Assembly (NCBI RefSeq): GCF_003597395.2
Contig: NC_133772.1
Span: forward strand, 139,447,907-139,511,906
Source of the DNA: Chelonoidis abingdonii
Lineage: Eukaryota > Chordata > Testudines > Testudinidae
Reading direction: 5' to 3'
Length of the DNA: 64,000 nucleotides
Shown: positions 48,265 to 58,431 of the stretch, piece after piece
How the letters are laid out: each line of letters opens with the position of its first letter
Position numbering within the stretch: position 1 is the stretch's first letter
The notes under the pieces: generated by a model
What the model was told of the DNA's origin: nothing
What the model saw: only the letters and a program-made list of their open reading frames with translations
Database searches by the model: none
Made by a program: the position numbers and the translations under genes

Positions 48265-48480
48265 CATCCAGCTCTGGTGCTCAGCCTTCAGAAAGGATGC
48301 TGCCAAATTGGGAAGGGTTCAGAGAAGAGCTACAAGAGTGATTTGAAGGCTGTGAAACCTGCCTTACACAGACAGAGAAAGACAGACAATAAGGAAGCTC
48401 AGATTATTTAATTTATCCAAAAAAGGGTTGGGATGAGTAAGATATAAGTACCGACAGAGGGAAGAGATTTCTGATAGATG
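48265..48480 (+). mobile_element. CR1 fragment
   Basis: gggaagggttcagagaagagctacaagagtg is the degraded EKLERVQRRA segment. The copy ends abruptly near 48480. Confidence 0.6.
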
Positions 48481-48726
48481 AGGGTGGCACAACCCCCTAT
48501 TGTTAGGAGTGGACCAAACCTTGGTGCCTCTAAGCTCCCTAGGTCTTGTTAGCAACTGGTCACTGTTCCCAGCTGTGGGCTTCTCAGGCACACTCTCTGA
48601 TTCTGATCCCCTTGGGCAGTGGGACCGAGAGTTTGGCTGCCTAGACCCCAAAACCAGTTCCACAGCTCTCCTGTTTCCTCAGCTGAGTATACACACTCCT
48701 CCACCTGGCTGAGGGTTAAGATTATT
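48481..48726. other. No feature recognised
   Basis: Short unassigned stretch. Confidence 0.4.
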
Positions 48727-48868
48727 AGGGTTGGAAGGGACCTTGAGAGATCATCTAGTCCAACTGTCTGCTCAAAGCAGGACCAATCCCCAAATGGACC
48801 CCTCAGGGATTGAACTCACAACCCTGAGTTTAGCAGGCCAATGCTCAAACCACTGAGCTATCCCTTCT
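48727..48868 (-). mobile_element. tRNA-derived SINE (tortoise Pol III/SINE type)
   Basis: Reverse complement gives gatagctcagtggtttgagc (A box), cctgctaaactca, gggttgtgagttcaatccct (B box), then ggggattggtcctgctttgagc and the tail to tccaaccct. The head resembles a tRNA, and the tail is almost the same as the CR1 3' end at 49437-49505. Better preserved than the copy at 11495. Confidence 0.88.
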
Positions 48869-48871
48869 CTG

Positions 48872-49527
48872 AGTTTCTCAAGAAACGTGGCAGGCAAACA
48901 AGGAATATAAGAAGGCTAATGGCATATTGGGTTGTATTAGTAAGAGCTTTGCCAACAGGTCGAGGGAAGTGATTATTCCCCTCTATTCGGCACTGGTGAG
49001 GACACAAGTGGAGTATGTCCAGCTTTGGCCCCCCACTACAAGAAGGATGTGCGGAAATTGGAAGGAGTCCAGTGGATGGCAACAAAAATGATTAGGGGGC
49101 TGGAGCACATGACTTTTGAGGAGAGGCTGAGGGAACTATGATTGTTTAGTCTGCAGAAGAGAAGAGTGAGGGGGGATTTGATAGCTGCTTTCAGCTACCT
49201 GAAGGGAGGTTCCAAAGAGGATGGAGCTCGGCTGTTCTCAGTGGTGGCAGGTGACAGAACACAGAGCAATGGTCTCAAGTTGCAGTGGGGGAGGTTTAGG
49301 TTAGATATTAGGAAACACTATTTCACTAGGAGGGTGGTGAAGCACTGGAATGGGTTATATAGGGAGGTGGTGGACTCTCCTTCCTTAGAGGTTTTTAAGG
49401 TCAGGCTTGACAAAGCCCTGGCTGGGATGACTTAGTTGGGGATTGGTCCTGCTTTGAGCAGGGGGGTTGGACTAGATACCTCCTGAGGTCCCTTCCAACC
49501 TGGATATTCTGTGATTCTATGATTCTA
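48872..49527 (+). mobile_element. CR1 LINE 3' end, relatively young
   Basis: A single frame is nearly readable: [20 protein letters not shown] near 49145, [19 protein letters not shown] near 49270, VVKHWNGL near 49335 and [13 protein letters not shown] near 49385. The 3' UTR and an ATTCTATG-type tail repeat end at 49527. Fewer lesions than other CR1 copies here. Confidence 0.9.
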
Positions 49528-50083
49528 AGCTTAGTAAAGGGATTTCTTAACCACAGACACTTTACTCTTGAAATCATTAGAGAGTTGCAAATGTTAACAC
49601 CAAACAATCCTGAACACAATCCCTTCCTGTGAACCCTGGCTCTGGTCAGCATCCATGTCCTAGCCAGCCCTTCCTGCCTTCTCTTTCCTTAGCCTGGTTT
49701 TCCTGGATATGGAGGTTGGGGGGTGGGGAGACATTCAAAGAAAGCATTTAGTACTGTCTCTGACTCCTTTGGACTTGTATCCAGGCTGCCGCCCCCAGCC
49801 ATGCTTCTGGATAGAAATCTCATAGTTCGTGTGGATGGATCGGTCACTGAGAGACAATCAAAGCTGACGGCCCTTGGCTGATCTGTGATAACTTCTCAGA
49901 CAGTTGTTCCATTATGTGTCAAGCCTTTGCTACAAAGTGTAAGCTCTTCTAGGTCACAGGGGAGGTTGCTTTCCAACATGAAGGTTACAGTTCAAAGTGG
50001 AGCCCTTGAAAAGAAATGGTGTTCACACAGAAGGTGGATATGCACACACAATTCGATGTGACATATCCCCAATCTGTCACAGT
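49528..50083. other. No gene recognised
   Basis: Unassigned non-coding sequence. Confidence 0.45.
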
Positions 50084-50342
50084 GGGTGTGTCTACACTGG
50101 AATTAAAAACCTGTGGTGGTCCTGTGCCAGCTGACTCAGGCTTTAGGGGCTCAAGTTAAGGGACTGTTTAACTGTGTTGTAGACAGTTGGGTTCAGGCTG
50201 CAGCCCGGTTTCTCATACTCTGCAAAGTGGGAGGCTCCTCCCAAGCTGGAATATCTACACACCAATTAAACAGCCCCTTAGCCCAAGCCCTGTGAGCCCG
50301 AGGCCAGCTGTGGTTATCTAACTGCCGTGTAGACATAGCCTC
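50084..50342. mobile_element. Palindromic MITE with 'GTGTCTACACTG' ends
   Basis: Left gggtgtgtctacactggaatt and right ctgccgtgtagacatagcc are inverted ends. The interior mirrors as well (gccagctgactcaggct against agcccgaggccagctgtgg; aattaaacagccccttag against ttaagggactgtttaa). Non-autonomous DNA transposon. Confidence 0.75.
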
Positions 50343-50451
50343 TGGGTTCTTCAATCCACCAGACAAAGGTATAACAAGATCGCATGCCTGGAAGCTGAAA
50401 CGAGATAAGCTCACTCTAGAAATAAGGCATGAATTTTCAAGATTCAACATG

Positions 50452-50551
50452 CGTTTAGATTTAGTTGGGGATTGGTCCTACTTTAAGCAAGGGGTTGGAC
50501 TAGATGACTTCCTGAGGTTCCTTCCAAACCTGATATTTTATGATTCTATGA
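50452..50551 (+). mobile_element. CR1 or SINE 3' tail fragment
   Basis: Reads ttggggattggtcctacttta, then gttggactagatgact and gattctatgaa. This tail is shared by the SINE and CR1, so the parent element cannot be decided. Confidence 0.75.
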
Positions 50552-50559
50552 ACAATAAA

Positions 50560-50780
50560 GGCAACTGACCATTGGAACAACTTACCAAGGGGTGGAGTGG
50601 ATTTTCCATCCCTTGCAGTCGAGACTGGATGTCTGTTTGAAGAGATGCTGCAGCTCAACGAGAAGTTCTGGGCTTTATGCAGGATTCACTACGTAAAATT
50701 CTCTGGCCTGTGCTACACAGTAGATGAGGCTAGATGACCACAATGTTCCCTTCTGGACTTAACAGCTGTGACTCTGTTAG
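50560..50780 (+). mobile_element. CR1 3' end fragment
   Basis: Phrases ttggaacaacttaccaagg, ttttccatcccttgcagtc, ctggcctgtgctacac and gaggctagatgaccacaatg follow the CR1 3' end order of another subfamily. Confidence 0.75.
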
Positions 50781-51764
50781 CTCTGCTCCCATGCCAATCA
50801 GTGGTGAAAGGCCCATTGGTTCAGTGGAACAGAGCTAGGCCTGTGCTGAGCACTTTTGAAAGTCTCAGCCTCCTTACTTATCTTTAGCATCAGGGTTTTC
50901 AGCTATTCCTCTCAGGCATGTCAGCCAGACGGGGAGTGTGATGGACCCTGTGTGTGAGAAACAAAGGCTGCAGAGAGCCTCCTACCTCCCCATTCTGCTC
51001 AAGAGCCAGCATATCCCCAGAGATTGAAGGAGGGCAGCAGCCCTGCCAGCATGCAGCTCCCCACAACAGACCAGGCAGGATGAGTGGGGACGACAGCAGG
51101 GGCTTCCTCTATACAAGGGTGATGGACTCCAGGCTGGTGCACGCTCCCATATACCTGGGAAGAGGCAGAGTCCAGCAGCCAGCACTGTCCTGCCCCTGTG
51201 CTCCTCCTCTGCTCCCCCAATGATTGGGCTGTGAAAGTGCTCTCAGGATCAAAAAAGGTGAAAGAGGAAATAGTCCCATCACACCTGGCCAGCTGTAGCC
51301 TGGGGAAATGAGGAGGGTCTCTCTTCAGCATTCCTGCAGCCTTGGCCATGCTGGATTTCCTGTTGGAATTTGGCTTTTAATACAAGCATCGTAGTGCCCC
51401 GGAATTTAAGAAACATGTAAGCTGCTTCTGCATCAACATGAGCTAGATATGATTGCAGGATTTCCTTCTGCGAGCAATGGCTGAGCTGCTTGGCAAGGGC
51501 AGAGGGAAACAAAGATGAGACAGCGGAGAAAGAGTCAGAGAGAGAGAAGATAAAGACGGTAGGAAACAGACAGGTCTAGGACATCTGCCAGCAGCAGCCT
51601 GGCAGAGTTGAGCAGAATAGGAGAGCTTAACCCCAACGCAGGCCCCATTTCTGTTTAAATGGTCCTGGGTGCTAGGAGTGCTTTAAAGGTTCTGGGGCTG
51701 GGACCCTGAACTTTCCATCCCTGCTGCACATGGGATCCAGTTCTATAACCTCAGAAATACTTCA
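50781..51764. other. No gene recognised
   Basis: Opposed short ORFs only (50954-51512), no known domain. Confidence 0.45.
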
Positions 51765-51892
51765 GCCAAACACAAGTTACAGGGCTCAGTACAGGGGTAA
51801 CTGGTGAGATGTAAGAACTTGTGCTGTACAGGAGATCAGACGAGATGATCCAGTGGCACCTTCTGGCCTTAAACTCTATAGATCTATGAAAC
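51765..51892 (+). mobile_element. CR1 3' end fragment
   Basis: Contains gggctcagtacaggggtaactgg, ctgtacaggagatcagacg, gatgatccagtgg and cttaaactctatagatctatg: the CR1 3' terminal phrase series. Confidence 0.75.
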
Positions 51893-52629
51893 ACCAGCTT
51901 CTTCCTTTCCTCCCGCTCACCTCCTCTGAGCAGCTGCGGGACTGCCTGCCAAGCCTTTGCTCCTGAGCCTGAGGAGCGGAGCCACCTCTGGCTCCTCCCA
52001 TTGGTTCCCAGAGGTAGCTGCATCTCGCCTGTTTCCAGATCTCTTCGAATCCCCGCTGGCATGGCCACTTTCTGGTGTCTGGATGTAGCTTGTGCCCCCT
52101 CTTGAGGTTCATGCAACTGACTCTCTGTGAGGAGTGTGTATGCCAGGCACCCTGAGTCCCAGCGCCTTCCCTGATCAGGCTGGGCACTGGTGATTGGACA
52201 TGCACAAGCATCAGCCTGAGTTTGCAGGCAGCTCCAGACTCCAGGCTGCTATCTGGGTTCCCTCAGCAAGTTCCTCCTCTGGGGCCTTCACGGTCCCCAG
52301 GCCTCGAGATCTTCCCCTTCTCTGCTCTCCGTTCTTGGGGTCAGGGATCTTCCTGCCACTGGACTTGCAGGGCCAGAAGGGATGGAGTGTGGCAGTGGGA
52401 CCTCAAAGCTGAACTACCACCATACATTCAGATAACTCCTGTTCCCATGCCAAGTTTTTACGCTATACTAGGAGACCTTTGCCTTTTCCGTCTGTGGAGT
52501 CTCTCTCTCACGGCGCACCAGTCTAGACCTGGACAATGGCTTTTCCAGCTCCCAAGTCACTGGTAAGTCAGAAGGAAATGATTTTGAATGCTTTTGGATC
52601 AATGTCTTAACAGATAAAGCATAAGAGAT
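51893..52629. other. No gene recognised
   Basis: GC-moderate non-coding sequence with chance ORFs on both strands. Confidence 0.45.
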
Positions 52630-52721
52630 GGGATGTTACTTGGCGTCTGCTACAGACCCCCAAATCACTTTAGGGAACAGGATGACTGGCTCCTTGTGGA
52701 CCTATCTACAATGTGTAGGGG
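52630..52721 (+). mobile_element. CR1 copy 'f', endonuclease segment left of hAT insertion
   Basis: The frame gives LLGVCYRPPNHFREQDDWL, the conserved VGVCYRPP motif of the AP-like endonuclease. It is interrupted at the hAT-like element and continues at 54088. Confidence 0.85.
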
Positions 52722-54087
52722 CAGGGGTGAAACTAACTTAAAGGACTTGCCGGTACTCCAGAGTCCTGCAGAGGGGGAGGGGGCTCAACCGGAAGAGGTG
52801 TGGCCTCTAACAGAAGAGGTGGGGCCTTTAAATCCCAGGGCTTTTAAACCGGGATTTAAAGGGCTCAGGGATTCAGCTGAAGCTAGGGGCCGGGCCCTTC
52901 AAATCACCGCCTGAGCTACCAGCTGCAGAGGCAGCTGGGAGCCCTGGGGTTTGGGCAGGGGTGAAAGTAATTTACATTTCTTACCCATATGGTCCAATCA
53001 CAAGCAATCCACCCCTCCTACATATTTCATTGCATGACATAGATAGAGAAAATAAAGCTGCTATTACTGCTACCAGCACTGTCTGTAATAAAACTTTACT
53101 ATGGAATAAACCTGAAAAAGTGAAAACTCACTGTCACATTTTTCTCCGTGTCTTCCCTCCTCCTCAGCCAGGCTGCAGACACTAGGCTCTGTGCTTTCTC
53201 CCTGCGTGGCACTGAGCAGCAGCTGCAGGGGCTTCCCTCTAGCTTGCAGCAGGGAGACAGGTTGAGGAAGGGAGAAGTCTGCCTCCTGCATAGGAACAGT
53301 TTAAACTCAACTGTTCCCTGTGTGGTTCAGTAACCTTTCAAACAGGATCTGCAAGCACTTTGGACATCACAACCATGATCCTCTGCTGGGGAGGGAATGG
53401 GATAGATTGGAACTTGGAAATGGTTCCTGATTTTGATTGTGTTTTTTGTGTATAGGAGATCCCCTCATACCGGGGGCAGAAAAGAACTGCTCCTGCCATG
53501 GTCACATACACCCTCCCCACCACCACCAACTGGGAGTGAAATTAACAAGGATGCCAGAAACATCTTCTAACCCTGGGGGCTGAGCTGCACAGGGAACAGC
53601 TGAGTTTAAGCTGTTCTTATGCAGGCAGCAGCAGCAGGCATCTCAGCCAGTGTCCCTACCTAGAGGAGAACCCCTACTGCGGGGGGGGGGAGGAACGGAG
53701 AGCCTTGTCTGCAGCCTGGCTGGGTAGAGGGGGGGAGACTGAGAACCAATGTGACAGTGAGTTTTCCCTTCCACCTTTTTATTAGCTCTGGATTTAAGCT
53801 GTGCAGCAAACGTTGTATTTATTGTGTATATTATGGATGGAGATATCCCTCATCCCGGGTTGACAAAGACTGCCCTGCCATGGTCAAACACACCATCCCC
53901 ATTCCCCCAGCTACTGTGAGTGAAATTAACAAGGATGCCAGAAAACATCCTAACCCCGAGGGCTGAACCACTCGGGAACAGCTGGTTTAAACTATTCTTA
54001 TGCAGGGGCAGGCTTCTTCCTCCCTCAGGCAGTCTCTTTTCTTACCGTTCCTCCATATCGGTCCATAATCACTTACTTTCACCTCTG
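52722..54087. mobile_element. hAT-like element with 'CAGGGGTGAAA' ends
   Basis: Left end CAGGGGTGAAACTAACTTA and the reverse of the right end (CAGAGGTGAAAGTAAGTGA) are inverted repeats. Flanking 8-mers tgtagggg (52714-52721) and tgtaggag (54088-54095) match at 7 of 8, and the CR1 frame is interrupted exactly there. A second internal terminus (CAGGGGTGAAAGTAATTTA) sits at 52956, and 53451-53630 is duplicated in direct orientation at 53838-54010. Short frames inside are not transposase. Non-autonomous, internally rearranged. Confidence 0.8.
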
Positions 54088-56512
54088 TGTAGGAGAAACA
54101 ACCTGTGTGTTCATGGGAGATTTCAGTTTCAGTGGCATACACTGGAGGTCTCATGCTGCCAGTACTAAAACATCCTTGGAATTTCTAAACAAGATAGATG
54201 ACAATTTCCTAACTCAAAAAATACTTGCATCCAACATGAGGATTCTATATTACGATCTTATCTTGACAGATAAAGTGGAACTGATCACAGCATGAAATTA
54301 ATGATAACTTAGATACAAATGATCATAACGCGTCACATTTCTAATGTGCAAAAGAATATAGTTCCAGACCAGTGATATGTCTATGTGATGCTTTAAGAGA
54401 GCCATTTCACAACACTGAAACAATTATGACACATTCAGCTGGGAGGAAGAATCTACAGAAAAATCATGAATGTAATTAGGAATCATTAGAACACTCTATT
54501 AGATGGCCCCAAAGCCGCAGTTTCCAATTGAGGAAGGAGGAAATGTGCTGGCTAAAAACGACCTGGTAGAAGGGAAAGGCAGCTGGTAAAATAAATAATA
54601 AAGCATAATATTATAACATGGCAAAAGGGGAGGTGATGTAATTAATGTAATCAAAGTTTGTTAGATGTAGAAAAATACATGAGGGAACATGACACAAGGA
54701 GAATCTATGGTATCTGAGTTAAGGACATAAGAAGATTAAATATATTTATATGTATATATCGGGCGGGGGGAGGGGGGGGAAGGAATCCTGGCACTGGTAC
54801 TGCACTGTTACAGGAAGGAAATGGAAGAATGATCAGTAATAATGCAGAAAAGGCAGATGTGTGCGATAAATATTTCTGTTCTGTAATTGGGGATAAAAGA
54901 GATGATGCAGTCTCATAGTATGGTAATAACATACTTTCAATTTCACTAATATCTCGGAAGCATGGTAAACAGAAGTAACTAAAGTTAGACATTTTAAAAT
55001 CATCAGACCCTGATACCTTGCATCCAAGAGTTTTAAAAGAGCTGGCTGATGAGCTCGCTGGACTGTTCATGCTGATTTTCAATATGTCTTGGAGCACTGT
55101 AAGGGGAAGTTCCAGAAGACTGTAAGGAAGCTAATGTTGTGCCAATATTCAAAAAGGGTCAATGGGATGACTTGGGTAATTATTGGTTTGTTCAGCCTGA
55201 CATTGATCCTGGGCAAAATAAGGGAGCGGCTGATACAGGACTCAGTTAATAGTGAACTAAAGAAGAATAATGTAATTAATGCAAATCAAAAAGGGTTATG
55301 GAAAATAGATCCTGTTAAACTAACTTGATTTTTTATGGCACATTTGGTTGCTAAAGGTAATAGCCTTGATCTAAGATATTTAGACTTCTGTGAGATATTT
55401 AACTTGGCACCTCATGACATTTTGATTATAAAGCTAGAACTATATAAATTTAGCATGGCACCTGTTAAATGGATTAAAGGCTGGCTAACGGATAGGTTTC
55501 AATATGTTATTGTCAATGAGGAATGATCATGGAGCGGCTGTGTTTTCAAATGAGGTCCCACAGGGACTGGGTCTTGGCCCTAGGCCATTTAACATCTTAA
55601 TCAATAACCTGGAAGAAAACATGAAATCTTCACTGATAAAGTTTGCAGATAACATACAAATTGGGGGTGTGCTAACTAATGAAGATGACATGTCACTGAT
55701 TCAGAGTTCAGAGTAGCAGCCATGTTAAGCTTATGCTCAGATAAATTTGTTAGTCTCTAATGTGCCACAAGTACTCCTGTTCTTGATTCAGACTCCTGTT
55801 CTGGCTCACTTGGAAAACTGGGCACAAGCAAACAAAATGTGTTTTAATTGTGCTAAATATAAACGTACACATCTAGGAACATAGAATGTGGGCCATTCCT
55901 ACAGGATGGGGGACTCTGTCCTGGGAAGCAGCGACTCTGACAAAGATTTTGGGACCATGGTAGATAATCAGCTGAACACGAGCTCCCGGTGCGATACTGA
56001 GGCCAAAGGAGCTAATGTGATCCAGGGATGCATAAACAGAGGAATCACAAGTAGGAGTAGAGAGGTTATTTTATCTCAATATTTGGGAGTGGTGAGGCCA
56101 CTGCTGGAATAACTGTGTCCTGGTGTGCTGAATTCAAGATGGTTGTTGCTAAATTGGAGAGGGTTCTGAGAAGAGCTATGGGAATGATTAAAGGATTAGA
56201 AATTCTGTTTTATAGTGATAAATTCAAAGAGTGCAATAAATTTAGCTTACCAAAGAGAAGGTTAAGTGGTGACAATCAAACTCTGTAAGTATCTGCATAG
56301 GGAACAAATATTTAGTAGTGGGCTCTTCAGTCTAGCAGAGGAAGGTGTAATATGATGCAATGGCTGGACGCTAACGCTAGACAAATTCAGACAGTAGATA
56401 AAGCATAAATTGTATAACAGTGAGAGGAATTAGCCATTGGAACAACCAAGCAAGGGTCCTGGTGGATTCTCCATCACTGACTATTTTTAACTCAAGATTG
56501 GATGTTTAATGT
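54088..56512 (+). mobile_element. CR1 copy 'f', endonuclease to 3' region
   Basis: Continues with VFMGDFSFSGIHWRS near 54110 (the GDFN motif), DDNFLTQKI near 54200, the LHPRVLKELADELAGLF block near 55020, QDSVNSELKKNNVINANQKG near 55235, an FADNIQIGG segment at 55635 (the position of the FADD box), GTMVDNQLN near 55950, and 3' sequence to about 56512. Many stops. A 78-bp PLE insertion sits at 55706. Confidence 0.85.
55697..55792. mobile_element. Minute PLE insertion with 9-bp target duplication
   Basis: tgattcaga occurs at 55697-55705 and 55784-55792. Between them, gagtagcagccatgtt (the element's terminal end, reversed) is joined directly to aagcttatgctc, which runs forward to gtgccacaagtactcctgttct. 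The right arm starts within the hammerhead 3' half (GAAAGC..GCTC) seen at 21347-21384 but lacks CTGATGA. Confidence 0.75.
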
Positions 56513-57593
56513 GGAGAATGGGAACCGTATTCTCCTACTTAGCCCCCCAGAGTGAGGTGGGGAGGGGAAACAGGCCAGCTGGGAATGGCAATGTAGATAG
56601 GAGGAAAACGCCTGGAGCAGAAGAACGAGGAGAAGAGTAGAAAGGAGGGGCCAGAAGTAGGAAGGGAGGAGGGAGTCATGGGCATGGGGGAGGGACTATG
56701 CAAGGAGAAAGGCAGGAGGCAGAGGAGACGACTGCATCTTTCCCGACAGGCGCCCTTCCCATGACCCAGTCCCCAGCTAGCAACAGAGTCACTGTGCTCT
56801 GAGGAGCGAGCACCGGGATGTGAGTTAGGCGCTTCTGAGTTCCAACCCTGTCCCTGCCAGTGAGGCGCCATGTGCCTGCCTCAGGTCTCCCAGCAGTGAT
56901 ATCACTCGTATCTGTGTGACTGGCATGCCTACAGGCCTGGGCCAGGGCCTGTATTTCTGCCCAGGGCTCAGAAAAGCTATGGCACGTTACCAATGCAAAG
57001 GGTTGCTGCTTTCCCGAGGGCCAGGAGTTGTGGTGAGCTGGGAGCACTTGCAATGAGGAAGGGGGTGGGCACATGAAGGTGGGGAAGAAATGATCATTAT
57101 TAGGAACACTGAATGAGAGGCGGATGGAGGGAAAGGAGCAGGAAAGGGAGAGAAATAACAGAGCGCTCAATAGACTGTTTTTTTTTAAACAATGTTATTA
57201 AACTGTCTGGTAGCAAACCATTGCAGAGAACTAGCCAGTAACGGTTGCTTTTGGCCAGCAGGTCACAGCTGTGTGGGAGAAGGCCTCAGACCCCAGCCTG
57301 TGGTTGCCGATAGCAGTGCTGTTGCCCCCTTGGCTGGCCTTGTGTTCACATCACTGCCCTTGGCCGAGGGCAAGTGGGGACTTATCTGAGGGAGTTTCGG
57401 GGCAGAGGTTCTCCTAGCGTCATAGCTTGCCAGTGGGAAACGTTACACGTAAATATGAGAGAGGTTTAACACTGAATCTTCACTCTGATTTGCAAACTGG
57501 CCCCAGCAATATCCACATTTTCTGAGTAAGGAGCAGCAGCCCTATTGCTTGGTTTTTATACCAATACAGAGGCTCCATCCGGTCCAGTCCAAG
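56513..57593. other. No gene recognised
   Basis: G-rich on the + strand near 56560-56720. Opposed ORFs (56539-57170) with low-complexity Ser/Pro/Leu composition, not a recognised protein. Confidence 0.45.
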
Positions 57594-57872
57594 ATTACGT
57601 CTACATGTCCCTCTGGCGGTGTGCACTCCGGTTTGAGGTGGCTTGCCTGCACTCTCTCTAACCAAGTTAGTGCATTAGAACTAAGAGTGTAGACGTAGCA
57701 GTGGGAGTGGTGAGAGGGGAGAGCAATCCTGTCTGGGGTGCTAGGTACGTACAGGGGGCAGCTAACCCCATATGCAGCCGTGGCAAGGCTCAGTTTTGAG
57801 TGTGCTAAAGAGATCAGATCTAGTGAGGGAATGCCTCTGAATCCCAGCCCCAGGTCCGTGTAGACATACCCT
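57594..57872. mobile_element. MITE-like element with 'TGTAGACATACC' ends
   Basis: Left attacgtctacatgtccct and right ggtccgtgtagacataccct are imperfect inverted ends of the class seen at 14088 and 50084. The interior contains a further gtgtagacgta at about 57688. Confidence 0.55.
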
Positions 57873-58431
57873 GTGTGGTGGCAGCAGGAGCTGGCCAGGA
57901 AAGGGAAGCTCTGGCTCATGGGAATTCTAGGAGGTTGACAGTTCATTTCACTTTCTTTGTTCTGCGTCGACATTGCAGGATTTCCTGCCTAGTGGAACCA
58001 TCCATTTCAGTACCCAGCTGCCTGGCTACCGGGCAGGCAGTGTGCCCCTGGGTGCCTAACCCACCCACAGCCCAGCCTGCTTTCCATTGAACATTTTGAT
58101 AGATTTGACATGTGCCAATGGAAAGTTCAATTCTGTCCAATCAGCATATTCACACAGAAACCAGTCAGAGTGGCTGGGATGGCGCAAGTGGCAGCTGCAG
58201 CCATTGGGTGGTCACTGCTCTGCATACGGCCCACACAAAGGCTTCGAGCCTTGCATCGGGACATAACTCCATTCAGATGCAATTCTCCCCTGCTCCCCAC
58301 CCTGTGCTGCATTCTACCAAGGCAGTGCTTCCTCACCATGTCATGCTGGGACTGGGGATGGCAGCCACCAGCACCTGTGCACTCCCGCTCCTCTTGAAAG
58401 CTACTCTAGTGCTGGGTATTTGGAGCAGGGA
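57873..58431. other. No gene recognised
   Basis: Unassigned sequence before the minisatellite. Confidence 0.45.

Noticed and set aside
54088..55720. Host endonuclease or reverse-transcriptase gene
   Set aside because: The motifs are those of CR1 with many stops and frameshifts. It is a dead LINE copy.
56539..57170. Ser/Pro/Leu-rich minus-strand ORFs
   Set aside because: Reflect a purine-rich plus strand. No domain, and two overlapping frames.
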